Assembly: GCF_003967555.1 (NCBI RefSeq)
Contig: NZ_BIFS01000002.1
Location: forward strand, 310,001-374,000
DNA: 64,000 nt
Source: Dictyobacter kobayashii
GTDB lineage: Bacteria > Chloroflexota > Ktedonobacteria > Ktedonobacterales > Ktedonobacteraceae
Direction: 5' to 3'
Shown here piece after piece: positions 20,422 through 30,677 of this stretch; position 1 is the stretch's first letter, and every line of letters begins with the position of its first letter. The translations under genes and the position numbers were made by a program. Under the pieces are notes generated by a model, which worked only from the letters and a program-made list of their open reading frames with translations, did not search any database and had not been told where the DNA came from.

Positions 20422-21614
20422 CTACTCAAGAGTAAAGTTATGGTTCAACAACACATCCTCGCAATTCAAACTCAGATATCTCTCTCTTATATATCTGATG
20501 GCATAGACATAACTAATGCGTTCCTGCTCTAGCCGAATATTTTCCTTCATGAGATAAATAAAGAGGTCGTGCTCCTCATCAGTGAGATGGGGTAAGCGTT
20601 GCACAGATAAAGGTGTACCCGTGACCCAAAACTCTGAAAATGTAGAGAGCGTTGCTTTGTCCATCATCATAGAAATTACACGAGGAAATGCTGCACGAAG
20701 CTGAGAGAGGATCTGAAAACCGTGAGCATCCAGGTCCCCCAGTAGAGGATAGGACAGGTAGCAAGCCAAGAAAGACTCGACAAATTATTGACCATAAAAC
20801 CACTCCCAAAAATAGCGAAGGTCTGATGAAGTGCTGGCAATGTCAAAAACGTCATCTTGTTTTCAGTTACAATACACACCTGTTCCTGCAACTCAATCTG
20901 AGCGAGCTGCGAAATCGGGAGACTGATATCCGTGACAGGGAGAGCATATCGAGCCATGATCTGATTATCAAGAAACCGTATGCGAATAAGGGATTCATCT
21001 TCGCGCAGACCAAAACGCTGTTCAAATGTTGGTGCATCTAATCGTATTGAAGTCTCTGGAAGAAGAACCTTCAAGAGTTCCTGCACGATACCGACATGCT
21101 GCTCGATAAACTTTGTATGGACAGCAATGGGAAGTTCACGAATATACATATTTGGTCGTGGGTGCTCTAAAAAGTAGGCGCAAATCTTGAGTAAAGCAAG
21201 CCAATCAAGATGGTGATTAATGATACGTTGCGGGTGATGCATCAGCCACTCGTTAAGTTGCGGCATGTGTGTGCGAATCAATGCGACATCTTGCTGAAAG
21301 TGCTCAAACTCCTCCTCTTTCTCGATCAACCCGAGAAGATCTTGCGGAGTCTCAATGAGAATGCGAACCGGCAAATTCTGATTTCCATGCTGCTGCATAC
21401 GCTTAAATTGCGACACGATAGTATAGCCATACCCACGCTGCTCTTTCGAATGACGATAGAGTGCCTCTACGGCACCACGGAACGCGACGAAATCTGCAGG
21501 CGGTGTACCAACGGGAAATGCATAGGGTACAAACGCCTCTTCCTTCAACCAGCTTTGTAAAAAGTGGAGATAGTATCGCTCCCCTTTTCGTCTTATCTCA
21601 ATCGGCGTAATCAC
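20422..21614 (-). pseudogene. jetD: Wadjet JetD nuclease subunit, frameshifted at a G run
   Basis: The first frame (21614 to 20676, GTG start overlapping the jetC stop) has the N-terminal DUF3322 region and the start of the Toprim-like DUF2220 domain with the catalytic Glu (VTENKMTFL) and LYWG. The rest (GDLDAHGFQILSQLRAAFP to the stop at 20422) is in the next frame. Adding one G to the G5 run (plus-strand C5 at 20736-20740) restores YWGDLDAHG, the DxD part of the active site. JetD is the topoisomerase-VI-like nuclease that cuts small circular DNA once the JetABC motor has extruded it. If the frameshift is real, the system would lack its nuclease; a sequence error is equally possible. The protein is otherwise of normal length (about 397 residues). 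Confidence 0.85.
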
Positions 21615-24600
21615 TAATCATCACTCCCATCTCTATCTCCCGTTTCTGCTGATAATACTGTTCAATTGAGAGGTTATACACCTTTGAGTCATTCTCTTCT
21701 TCCGTATTGACCACATAATGACACGCAGAGATGTAGGGCTCAATGACATGAATCTTATCAAGTGGAGTCACGACAAGCAGTTGCAACTCAAGCTGTTTAA
21801 AAAGTTCCATCGCATAGCGAGCATTCATTTCATCTGATTTACTAAATGCCTCATCAACGACCACAAATCGAAAGGTACGTTCATGTCCCTCTTCTTGATC
21901 AAGGCCATATTGATACGCTATTGCTGAAGCGAGAATAGTATATGCTAGCTTTGTCTTCTGCCCACCAGATTTCCCAGATGAGTCCGAATAGTAGTTCTTG
22001 CGCTTTCCATCTTCACGGTAAAGTTCTTCTGCGGAAAAGTCCAGCCAATTCCGGACATCCGTCACTTTTGTTGTCCACCGTTCTTCCTGCTGAAAGCGCT
22101 GGAGCAAAGCATGAATACGCTGAAAGCTTACCTCATTTGCTTCTGGAGTACGTTGCTGGGAAACATCAGGGAGACAGGCTCGCAATTCCATTTTAAAATC
22201 CCGCACCTGCTGATCATGAGTTCGCTCACAGCACAATTGAATATACGTTAATGGAGTGTAGTCAATTCTACCCAGAGAGCGGTTCAACTTCTCTATACTC
22301 TCTTCAATTTCTTTCTCTTGCTGCTCTAAGCCAGCTTTAAATGAGTTGATATCAATGATAACGTTGTCATTGAGGAGTTCTTTAAAACGTTTTGAGTGGC
22401 GGGGCAGATCTTCCCGTTTGATCTGTTCATAATATTGCTTATATTGGTCAATAGCTTCTAGAGAGGTATCAACTTCTTGCGCTATCTTTGCGCTCGTCCC
22501 TCTCAGTTCTTGCATACGAAGAACCATCTGTGGTCCTAAGGGATTCAAAGTGCCCTGCAGTGAATTGATACGTCGTGTATAGAACATGGTAAGAACACTT
22601 TCCTCTTTATCAACTGTCTCAAGAGTAAGTTCTTTGCTCCCATGCTCTTTTTCAAGATGGGCCAGTTGCGCGGCTCTTTCTGATCCCAGCTTCTTGTACG
22701 TTTTATGGCATTGTTCTTGTTGATTTGTATACGTCTCGATATCGTGCTGGAAGGTCGCAATCGAGCCATTAAGATGATTATAGTTTTCTTGACCACTACT
22801 AAGTTCTTCCTCGACGCCTTTTAGTTGTCGACGAAGCTCAGCCAGACTCGAATTCTTTTCCAGATCCTGTATTTGTGCTTGTAAAGCAAGCACAGCCTGC
22901 TCCTCTGTTCGCCAATCAATCGTAGTAAAGTGCTCAAATTCCAGGAATCGCTGTAAACCCTGTTGCTTTCCTTGGCCCTGTTTCTGATGTTTTTCCAGAT
23001 TCGCAACGGCCGCTTGTAAACGGCTAAAGTCCTCCTTTTGCTTCGCAAGCTGCTTTTCCAGAACGACTAACTTCTCTTTATTATTCCATCCAAGTACATA
23101 AAAGGTACGATCTCCAAGTTGCTGGCGGTCATCCTTCTCATGCAAAACAGCGCTATGCTTGATTTGTCCCTTGACGGTCAATGCACGTCGTGCTTGCTGA
23201 AACTCTTCAAGTGTTTCGCAACAAAGATAATCATAGCGGTCAATAATCTCCGCAGCAAGCCAATCGCTAAAAGCCGTACCAGCTTTGATTTCGAGCTTAT
23301 TATACAGCATATTATGATAGGGTAAATTGGTATTACGAGGTGTACGTTGGCCAACAGCAACACGGTGATAAACGAAACGTCTGCCCAGATGCGTTTTCTC
23401 AACAAAGCGACTTACCTGATGATACCACTGTTCTGGTACCAGCACCTGCAATGCAAAATGATGAAGCAGACGTTCAGTTGCTGCTTCCCAGAGTTGCTCA
23501 TTCTCGCGGACGCGGAGAAGTTCACCAATAAATGGCAGTTCATCTTCTACAATGTGTAAATCGATCGCCAACTGGCGACGAATAGCGATATCCAAATTCG
23601 GGATTTGACTTTTACGCTCTCTGAGAGACGTGATTTCATCATAAAGAGACTCGCTTATTCCCTTTGTGGTTGTGAGCTGTTGCATAACAGTATCACGCTC
23701 ATCTTTGAATTCCTCTAACTCTGCATTCATCTGATCGAGAAAAGATTTTGCTTGCTGAATTGTTGCATAAAACGTCGTTTTATCCCGATAGCCAGCTAAT
23801 CCTAACGATTCTGCCAATGCATTATATCGATGAGTTTCTTTCTCCTTGCTCCTCTGTTCAGAAAGCCGATGATTGAGTTGTAAGTTAAGACGCGCAATTT
23901 GTTGCCCAATCTGATTATTGCTCAGAGCAACATGCAAATCTATCTCCTGTTGCTTCAAATCCTTGAGTCTCTCACTCACACCGCTCAACTGATCTTGGAG
24001 ATCCTCTCGTTTTAGCTCTGCTGTGGCAAGAGCTCCTTCTAAAAGATTCAATTTGCTCTTAATGATATAAAAGGGCACCAAATCAATACAGCGCTGCGCT
24101 TCGCTAATACGGATCTGTAGTTCAACATATTTGTTCGCTTCATCGCATAGTGGACGAAGAATGTCCAACTGCTTCTGCGCCAGAAGAATGGCGTCATGTG
24201 AACGTGTTAAGTTCTCAAAGTTGGCATGCAATTGGGCAATACGATGCTGGATATCTGTCTTTTCTAGCATATGATCTCGAACGAAGGTGTTGAGACCCCC
24301 AATTTCCTTCATAGAGACGATCTGATTGAAGAGATCAAACGCCTTCTCTGAACGCACATTCATCAGATGACGGATTTGCCGACTATAGGCTGCGAATTCG
24401 TTGTATACTTCAGCACCAGATGCACGAAGTTGCTTACGCAATTCTGTTAGCGTCCCAGTCAAGCGAAAGTGTTCGACAATTGTCAAAGCCAGTGGCGCAA
24501 CGACGAAAAATTTGGAGATGCCATCATCCTGAACACGTAAGACCTGAGCCAGAGTCACATCACGCCTAGACTGGTCATTATGAAAAACTGCAAGTAGAAC

Positions 24601-24963
24601 AGAGTAGGATGTTTTATCCCGAAGATATTCGGGGCGAGCCTGGCTGCTCCCACTGTCTTTCTGCTTACTCCAGGCTCCCAGAATATAGGTTCTCTCATCA
24701 CGCTCTCGATGTTTCTCGGTCCCAGATGCCTGATTATACGTGCGTCGATTATATGGCACAAGCAACGTAAGTAAGGCATCAACGAGCGTAGACTTTCCAG
24801 ATGCGTTTGCTCCTGTGAGTAATGCAGTTCCACCACCAGGTGACATCTTCCACACTCGTTGATTGAACGTTCCCCAGTTATAGACTTCTAACTGCATTAA
24901 GCGAAATCCAGTCATAGATGTTCCAATATCAAGCATCTGTGGTTTCAGAGAGAGGGGTTCCAT
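21598..24963 (-). CDS. jetC: Wadjet JetC, SMC-like ATPase (MksB/EptC type)
   Basis: The 1121-residue protein has an ABC/SMC head split by a long coiled coil. Walker A is TGANASGKST (about residues 50-59), the signature-like motif is SGKSGGQKTKLAY near residue 1000, and Walker B is FVVVDEAFSKSDE near 1035. The coil is rich in QQ, EKE and LEE heptads, with a hinge-like globular part around residues 480-650. JetC dimers with JetA (kleisin) and JetB (KITE) form the loop-extruding motor that detects small circular plasmids. The start at 24963 overlaps jetB by 35 bp and has AAAGGAG somewhat far upstream (14 nt); a later ATG (MTGFRLMQLEVYNWG) is an alternative. It overlaps jetD by 17 bp, so the four genes are one operon. 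Confidence 0.93.
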   Translation of the reverse strand: MEPLSLKPQMLDIGTSMTGFRLMQLEVYNWGTFNQRVWKMSPGGGTALLTGANASGKSTLVDALLTLLVPYNRRTYNQASGTEKHRERDERTYILGAWSKQKDSGSSQARPEYLRDKTSYSVLLAVFHNDQSRRDVTLAQVLRVQDDGISKFFVVAPLALTIVEHFRLTGTLTELRKQLRASGAEVYNEFAAYSRQIRHLMNVRSEKAFDLFNQIVSMKEIGGLNTFVRDHMLEKTDIQHRIAQLHANFENLTRSHDAILLAQKQLDILRPLCDEANKYVELQIRISEAQRCIDLVPFYIIKSKLNLLEGALATAELKREDLQDQLSGVSERLKDLKQQEIDLHVALSNNQIGQQIARLNLQLNHRLSEQRSKEKETHRYNALAESLGLAGYRDKTTFYATIQQAKSFLDQMNAELEEFKDERDTVMQQLTTTKGISESLYDEITSLRERKSQIPNLDIAIRRQLAIDLHIVEDELPFIGELLRVRENEQLWEAATERLLHHFALQVLVPEQWYHQVSRFVEKTHLGRRFVYHRVAVGQRTPRNTNLPYHNMLYNKLEIKAGTAFSDWLAAEIIDRYDYLCCETLEEFQQARRALTVKGQIKHSAVLHEKDDRQQLGDRTFYVLGWNNKEKLVVLEKQLAKQKEDFSRLQAAVANLEKHQKQGQGKQQGLQRFLEFEHFTTIDWRTEEQAVLALQAQIQDLEKNSSLAELRRQLKGVEEELSSGQENYNHLNGSIATFQHDIETYTNQQEQCHKTYKKLGSERAAQLAHLEKEHGSKELTLETVDKEESVLTMFYTRRINSLQGTLNPLGPQMVLRMQELRGTSAKIAQEVDTSLEAIDQYKQYYEQIKREDLPRHSKRFKELLNDNVIIDINSFKAGLEQQEKEIEESIEKLNRSLGRIDYTPLTYIQLCCERTHDQQVRDFKMELRACLPDVSQQRTPEANEVSFQRIHALLQRFQQEERWTTKVTDVRNWLDFSAEELYREDGKRKNYYSDSSGKSGGQKTKLAYTILASAIAYQYGLDQEEGHERTFRFVVVDEAFSKSDEMNARYAMELFKQLELQLLVVTPLDKIHVIEPYISACHYVVNTEEENDSKVYNLSIEQYYQQKREIEMGVMISDYAD

Positions 24964-25534
24964 ATCGCTGCAACTTCTCCTTTATTTCAAGTAACCGCTC
25001 TGCATTCACGCGTGCCTTCACAAGGCGTCGGATCTCAAAATATTCGCTGTCTGTCTGTGATGTTATACGTTTTAAGAAACCAAGCTCAATAACAGTTGAG
25101 ATAGTCGCATCCATTTTTTTATACATAACCAGCTGATTGGAGCGTTCAGGCAAGAATGGGAATAGGAGGTCGTAGAGTTGTTTCCTAGTCAGGAGACAAG
25201 AGCCACTATCAAGGTTACTCGACTCGAATTGATCCAGTTGCTCACGTAATAAAACACATAGTAACGTCGTATGATAGTTCAAACGATCTCTGCGTGTCAG
25301 TCGAGGAAGCACATAGGAATGTCCATCATCGTCCTCAATGGTGGGCTGGTGCAGATAAGCAAATCCATCTTCTTCATGTAATTGAACTTCCAAGCCGATT
25401 TGGGCAAAGTATGCTTGTATCTGCTCGACATAATGAAGCAGAAGATTCCATGAATTTGGCTCATCGCTAAAGAGTGGCCCCTGAAGCAACTTGATAATCA
25501 CAGGTGCATAAGCCACAACTGTATTACTTTTCAT
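24929..25534 (-). CDS. jetB: Wadjet JetB, KITE-like subunit (DUF4194)
   Basis: About 201 residues. The N-terminal part (AYAPVIIKLLQGPLFSDEPNSW, then a helix to GLEVQLHEEDGFAYL) and the LPRLTRRDRLNYHTTLLCVLLREQL motif are characteristic of the DUF4194/MksE group. The C-terminal winged-helix-like part ends LERYGT-type. In Wadjet JetB bridges the kleisin JetA and the SMC JetC. The start ATG at 25534 (MKSNTVVAYAP) has AAGGA 6 nt upstream and overlaps the jetA stop by 11 bp; the longer frame from 25570 lacks that support. Confidence 0.9.
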   Translation of the reverse strand: MKSNTVVAYAPVIIKLLQGPLFSDEPNSWNLLLHYVEQIQAYFAQIGLEVQLHEEDGFAYLHQPTIEDDDGHSYVLPRLTRRDRLNYHTTLLCVLLREQLDQFESSNLDSGSCLLTRKQLYDLLFPFLPERSNQLVMYKKMDATISTVIELGFLKRITSQTDSEYFEIRRLVKARVNAERLLEIKEKLQRYGTPLSETTDA

Positions 25535-26996
25535 CGCTATTCCTTCGATAAAGAACTCTCGGAAGAACAACTACCTTCGGGGATTCAATTCCATCTGAAG
25601 ATGAAAAAAGTGGAACAACATCTTTTTGTGTGCTATCAATCCTATGAGAGGTACTTTTTGCGGCGATAGAGCAATATGCCAGAAGTTCAGAAAGCCCCTT
25701 GTCTAAAGGGAACTGTTCAAGGAGGTGGGCAAGCGTCACTTCTGGACGAAGCGCTAATATGCTCTCGATTCGTTCGCATAATACGGCCTCATCGACATAA
25801 AATTGTGTGTGGAGGCGAATAAAATCAACCTCAGTCAGATCATCATCACCTGCTTCCGGTTGCATCTCAACCGGTATGGTCTCGCTCGGTTCCCATAAAC
25901 CTCTTTCCATGATGAGTGAAACAAACGGAGGCCCTTCTAGTTCAAGAAATCCCTCCTCGTTTGACAGGGAATCCCCAATCTGGCGAGCCAGGAACTTAAT
26001 CTCTGTGGTCAATTCACGAACACGACGACTCTCAGCACGTGCCTGCTCATCAAGAATACGGCGCAGTTGTTCAGCAAGCCGAGAGTTTGATTGCACTACT
26101 TGTTCACCGGCATTAATCAGGTAAGCTGGCAAGCGTCGAAGAATATCATCTGCACGAGCAACAGGCTGAAGCTCAGGAATATGACGGAGATTATCTAACA
26201 ACGTATAGAATATATCTTGCTGAGAAGGGGCCATCAGAAAATCCCAAAAAGCATAGAAGCTCCTCCCCTGGTCGGAAAGCTTTAGCTCGGAATCAGCATC
26301 AAGGACATATTCGATGAGAGACCCCTTGCGAATGTCTGGCTGTAACTGCCTTTCCTGAATAGAATGGGCAATCTCACGGAAGCGGTCTTCAACGAGGTGA
26401 AAATCACGAAGAAGTTGACGCGCAAGTGCCGTCGCCTCAAAAAAACGCTCACGAACTTGCGTCGAGGTATATCGATCATCAACCTTCCCAGTAGCACGGA
26501 TGTCTTCAATCTGACGTTGCAATTCATCACGTTGCTGCTCCAGTTGCGCGAGTCTTTCTTGAGGATCTTCCGTACTCTTGTGCACAATATCCTGAAGCAT
26601 TTGCACCACCAGCAAAAAACGGGACTCAGTGCCGACAAAAGGCTGAGCATGCATCTCATCAAGCCACCCGATAGCACGTTCTGCATCAGCAGTCAATTCA
26701 ACCGTCGGCTTCTCGCTCCTCCCGGGAACAGGCGCTATGATCCTAATAAATTGTTGATCTGCCCAATCACTTACATACGCTTGTGCAGAACGAGGATAAC
26801 GACCTGGAGCGGTGAGATGTATTCTTTCTAACTCATCCTCTAGATGCTCCACGAATGCTGACCAATGCAGAGAAACATGAGGTTCTCGCTTAAATTCTTG
26901 ATGAAAAAAGCGAAGAATAAGTGCGGCATTATCCGCTCTTAACAGTTTGATGGCCGGACTGTGTTGTAGATCAACTTCGAGGCGTTCATAATCCAT
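25524..26996 (-). CDS. jetA: Wadjet JetA, kleisin-like subunit (DUF3375)
   Basis: The 490-residue protein begins YERLEVDLQHSPAIKLLRAD and continues NAALILRFFHQEFK, the hallmark of DUF3375 (type I Wadjet JetA/MksF). The N-terminal winged-helix region is followed by helical segments (LAQLEQQRDELQRQIEDI) and a C-terminal kleisin-like part. It is the first gene of the operon, preceded by an AAAAGG site 7 nt before the ATG. Wadjet systems protect the cell from small circular plasmids and occur in defence islands. Here the operon stands between an NB-ARC/TPR gene and a ClpX-type zinc-finger gene. The C-terminal Asp/Ser-rich tail overlaps jetB. Confidence 0.92.
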   Translation of the reverse strand: MDYERLEVDLQHSPAIKLLRADNAALILRFFHQEFKREPHVSLHWSAFVEHLEDELERIHLTAPGRYPRSAQAYVSDWADQQFIRIIAPVPGRSEKPTVELTADAERAIGWLDEMHAQPFVGTESRFLLVVQMLQDIVHKSTEDPQERLAQLEQQRDELQRQIEDIRATGKVDDRYTSTQVRERFFEATALARQLLRDFHLVEDRFREIAHSIQERQLQPDIRKGSLIEYVLDADSELKLSDQGRSFYAFWDFLMAPSQQDIFYTLLDNLRHIPELQPVARADDILRRLPAYLINAGEQVVQSNSRLAEQLRRILDEQARAESRRVRELTTEIKFLARQIGDSLSNEEGFLELEGPPFVSLIMERGLWEPSETIPVEMQPEAGDDDLTEVDFIRLHTQFYVDEAVLCERIESILALRPEVTLAHLLEQFPLDKGLSELLAYCSIAAKSTSHRIDSTQKDVVPLFSSSDGIESPKVVVLPRVLYRRNSDEK

Positions 26997-27359
26997 CGTT
27001 TTGCCTTTTGATAGATGAAAAATAACCTATAACCATTTCCCCTTACAATTGGGTACTACACATTTCTATAAGAAACACTATGGCGATGACTAATGTTCCA
27101 CAAAAACAACATGGACGGGATAGCTATCATTTACGAGGAGCAAAGCGTATGAAATGATATATATCTTTCCTATGCGTGAGATATCAGCAGTTTTCTAGCC
27201 TTGCACATGAAATCATTATGCATCGCCTATCCTCCACAAATGATACTCATAAGAATACTCATGATCTTTGAAACTTTACTTATCACCTTGCTCTGATCAT
27301 TGTTGCGCTCTCTTCAATGCAACGAAACAAACGGGATAGCAAACTGGCAAAGTCTCTCT
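26997..27359. other. Intergenic, upstream region of jetABCD
   Basis: No gene recognised. This AT-rich stretch should contain the promoter of the leftward jet operon and the 3' region of the next leftward gene. No strong -35/-10 pair or terminator hairpin stands out. Confidence 0.4.
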
Positions 27360-27683
27360 TTATGAATCTGCTTGCGGCTCAAATTGTATTCCACAATTGT
27401 AGCAATACTTATGGCTCATAGGAGCGTGTGTGCCACACGATGGACAGAGATGCGAAAGTTTCTCTTTTGGGTTGAATGACCCACCCATGTGTTCGAAATG
27501 CTCTCGATAGAGATCAACACATTCGTCACACACGTAGACTTTGCCTGGCCCTGCGGTTAGTCGGTTCACTTGATCTCTACGCTTTCCACAGAAAGAACAG
27601 CGTGTATCAGCACATATCTCCTGCTCCTGTCTAAGCCATATTTCCTTTAAGTCAATCAGCCCCTCTCTATTCCAATCATCCAT
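27360..27683 (-). CDS. Small zinc-binding protein with a ClpX-type C4 zinc finger and a C-terminal zinc ribbon
   Basis: In 107 residues there are two zinc sites. CSFCGKRRDQVNRL...VYVCDECVDLYREH has the CxxC-x(n)-CxxC pattern of the ClpX N-terminal domain. LCPSCGTHAPMSHKYCYNCG is a C4 zinc ribbon. ClpX-type fingers dimerise and bind adaptors or substrates, but no AAA+ domain is present here, so the protein is a stand-alone adaptor-like module of unknown target. A long spacer (579 bp) lies upstream. Confidence 0.75.
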   Translation of the reverse strand: MDDWNREGLIDLKEIWLRQEQEICADTRCSFCGKRRDQVNRLTAGPGKVYVCDECVDLYREHFEHMGGSFNPKEKLSHLCPSCGTHAPMSHKYCYNCGIQFEPQADS

Positions 27684-28262
27684 CAGCTTTCACCTCTCAT
27701 CACTTTTCATAATTAGGAATGCATCTATCCAATTGCAAAAGATTATACCATACTTCCAGGGATGCAAGTGCTATTTAAGAAGAAATACTGCTATGTACAT
27801 CTCCATCCTGATTAACACAAGAAAATAAGCATAAAAAGAGAAGTTTGAAATAAACGTATTGAATATGCTGCTTTCGACGCAACCAAAAGGGATTTAATAC
27901 GTTAAAATCTTTCGAAATATTTTTTCTGGTTTTGTATGTAAGTACATGGAAGAGATTGCGATCATATATCGGATTGATTAAATCTATACGCAATGTCCGT
28001 TTTATGGCTCATGGAAAAGAGAAGCACAATTGTACCGAGTCAGCACTTGCCGCGCTAGCTGATACTGCCTTGTTCTGAGAAAAGGACTGGTGTAGTTGGA
28101 AAAACAAACCATACATTATCATGTAGAAAGAATTTAGGTATGAAAAAACTGTCCGGGTAGATTTCACTACGTGGACAGTTTTTCTTATTATTGGTCTCGG
28201 ATATTCACTGATGATGCCTGTTTTTCCGTACAGGCCCACCGTTTCGCGGCACATATTCTAGC
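27684..28262. other. Intergenic region with a terminator
   Basis: Nothing coding is supported. The notable element is the hairpin with flanking A and T runs at 28144-28183, downstream of the PHP gene (leftward). The short frames here lack ribosome sites and recognisable homology. Confidence 0.45.
28144..28183 (-). terminator. Rho-independent terminator, probably bidirectional
   Basis: AAAAACTGTCC (28144-28154) and GGACAGTTTTT (28173-28183) form an 11-bp perfect stem with an 18-nt loop and A/T runs on both outer sides. It lies about 80 bp past the stop of the leftward PHP gene. Confidence 0.75.
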
Positions 28263-29096
28263 TCATTGCACCTGGATGCCTACACGCTCAAGGAGGCGTC
28301 GACAGAGTTCGGCGCGATACTTGATCGGCATGCGACCAGGAGGGCCGTGTGAGTCTGAGCCAGCACTGATCAGCAAGTCGTGCTTCATTGCATACGCTAA
28401 ATAGGTTTCCACTTGTTCTGGAGAATGTGTGGGATAGTAAACTTCAATGCCATCGAGAGGGATTTCTGCACGCACTTGATCGAGCAGTTCCGGTGTGTAA
28501 TCGGTAAATTCCTGAGACTCTCGCAAACCACGGCCTGGATGCGCAATCAAGGCGACACCTCCACTCTGGTGTGCTGCCTCAACGGCCTGGCCTATATCCG
28601 CCTTCATTTCACAATATCCTGCATCGGTCAACAACGTCAAGGCGCTCGGCCAATCGGGGACCATACCCTGCTTGATCAACAATTTGCCACAGTCACCTGC
28701 CACACGCAGATCTTGAGGATGTGGAAATCGGTAGCCTCGGCTCTGTAACTCTTCATACACCCGCTCTGCGTTGTCTTTCTGGCGTTGTCGAACATCATCA
28801 GCAATGGTGCGAAGCGCCTGATCATGAGGGTCAAAACCAAAACAGAGGACATCAGCCATCTTTCCATGAAACTGGGCACTTATCTCTACAGCTGCGAGAA
28901 CTGGCACCTGTTTTTGAACCCCCAGGTGTTGGATGCGTTCTACCGTATCCACGCGATCGTGATCTGTCACCGCGACCAGGCCAAAACGTTCTTGTGCGAG
29001 GTACTCAAAAAGTTGCTCTGCTGACCAGCGTCCATCACTATATGTGGTATGCATTTGCAAGTCGATTGGCGTAGTAGAGGATATCTGTAATTGCAA
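28263..29096 (-). CDS. PHP-domain metal-dependent phosphoesterase (RNase AM/YciV-like)
   Basis: About 277 residues with the four PHP motifs: DLQMHTTYSDG, then VAVTDHDRVDT, ALIAHPGRG, and the late SAGSDSHGPPGRMP. The family uses a trinuclear metal site to hydrolyse phosphodiesters or nucleotides (YciV is a 5'-3' oligonuclease). In motif I the usual DLHxH is DLQMH, so one metal-binding His is Gln, a variant that may alter metal occupancy. The start chosen is TTG at 29096, with AAAGGAG 6 nt upstream and right before the conserved motif; an in-frame ATG at 29207 would add 37 unconserved residues. Confidence 0.85.
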   Translation of the reverse strand: MQLQISSTTPIDLQMHTTYSDGRWSAEQLFEYLAQERFGLVAVTDHDRVDTVERIQHLGVQKQVPVLAAVEISAQFHGKMADVLCFGFDPHDQALRTIADDVRQRQKDNAERVYEELQSRGYRFPHPQDLRVAGDCGKLLIKQGMVPDWPSALTLLTDAGYCEMKADIGQAVEAAHQSGGVALIAHPGRGLRESQEFTDYTPELLDQVRAEIPLDGIEVYYPTHSPEQVETYLAYAMKHDLLISAGSDSHGPPGRMPIKYRAELCRRLLERVGIQVQ

Positions 29097-30152
29097 GTAA
29101 AACTCCTTTACGACATTTCTTAAAAAGAACAGACAACAGTGAATCCGTACGGTGATATCAGCGCTTTTGTTCTCACGTATGAAAAAGCAGATAGCCAAGG
29201 CGCCCAACTTCTGGATTATTTCGAAAGGGGGTGTCTTGAAGCTGCTTATAGAGCGTCTTGATGCGTTCCAAATTTACACGCGAGCGCATTGTACGGGCGA
29301 GAGGCAACGCTTCTTCTACCAGCATCGCTGCTTGCGAATACTCTTTCAGACCGAAGCAAGCCTGAGCTTGCAAGATCAAGTGGTACACAGAGCGCCTGCC
29401 GTTGAGTTGAGAAAAAGAAAGCAGCGTGAGTTCCTGCTGTGCCTCATCAGGATTCCCAAGAGCAATCAACGTTGCGGCTCGATCCAGATGATAACGTGCT
29501 AAGTCAACCTTGAGATAGGGCTTCTTTTCTCTTCCTACTTCAGTCCGTTCGACTCTAATAATACGACCAGCCTGATCAAGTTTTTTCAGAACAGCCGTAC
29601 ATTGCTGCTTTGAATCTGCTATCCTGGCCTCAGAGAGGGCTGTTTCGAGCAAAACAGCAGCCTGGAGCGGTGCAGAGACATTGTCCAGCTTCTGCTCGGC
29701 TGTATGGTAGTCATCCAAAGCCAGAGAAATCTCTCCTTTTTCCAGGTACAGCCCTCCGCGTCTATAGAGCACGTCGGCTTTGAGCTCATCATCATTCAGA
29801 AGTACATGAAGATCTTTTGTTTTATTCAAATGTTCAAGTGATTTGCTGAATTTCCCCCTGTCTCGTAAAAGATTGGCTGCATGAATGTGTAATTCGCACA
29901 GAGCGGTTACAACCTCTAAACGCTCAGAGGATGCTGTGGTAGGATAGCATTCATATAATCGCTTCAATGTCATATCAAGTGTATGAAATACATCCTGAGA
30001 GGCTCCATCATTCTGTATCCAAAAATCCGTCAGCCTGGCTCGAACCTCCTCAAGATCGATCCGGTCTGAAACGATCAGAGGCTTTGGTGCAGACGTACTT
30101 TGAGAAATTTTGCTTGACGGATGCGAGAGTGCGGCTAACCCCAGAAGAAGAG

Positions 30153-30371
30153 GGGAATGTCGAAAAGATGAGCAAGAAACCTTCTGCGTGGAATGTCATT
30201 CAAACCTGTATCCCTTAATTCCATATCTCTCATAGCAAGTTCTTGTTTGCCTAAGACCTGAGCTAAATCGCGTTGCGTCCAGGGCTTTCCATCTGCCTTG
30301 ACTCTCATCTGGCGAAAATGTCGGATGACTTGCCCAGGACGCGGAAACCCGTCTGGACCAGCGTCAAATGC
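30153..30371 (-). repeat. Second copy of an intragenic duplicated HTH unit
   Basis: This 219-bp segment encodes the second HTH (AFDAGPDGFPRPGQVIRHFR onward). It is strongly similar to 30459-30677 in the same gene; both protein units are 73 residues long. Confidence 0.75.
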
Positions 30372-30458
30372 GGGAAATCCGAGCTTTACCCACCAGATCG
30401 AAATAACTGCGCCTGGGTTCTCTATTTCTGGCACCGTCGCTAATCCTAAGAGACTTGG

Positions 30459-30677
30459 CGGAATAGCAAACAATTCAGCGAGAAAACGCCGACGAATAAT
30501 ATCATTCAACCCACTATCTCGAAGCTCCATTTCTCTTATGGCTAACTCTTGTTTGCCTAAGACCTGGGCTAAATCGCGTTGTGTCCAGGGCATTCCATCT
30601 GCTTTGAGCCTGGTCTGGCGAAAATGCCGAATAACTTGTCCAGGACGCAGAAGCCCGTCTGGACCAGCGTCAAATGC
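30459..30677 (-). repeat. First copy of an intragenic duplicated HTH unit
   Basis: This is the first HTH unit (AFDAGPDGLLRPGQVIRHFR onward). The 87-bp segment between the two copies encodes a short linker containing SLLGLATVPEIENPG, which is the sequence that normally follows the HTH in the family. Confidence 0.75.

Noticed and set aside
27775..27993. 72-codon leftward frame downstream of the zinc-finger gene's upstream region
   Set aside because: AT-rich composition with no ribosome site and no family match; likely chance.
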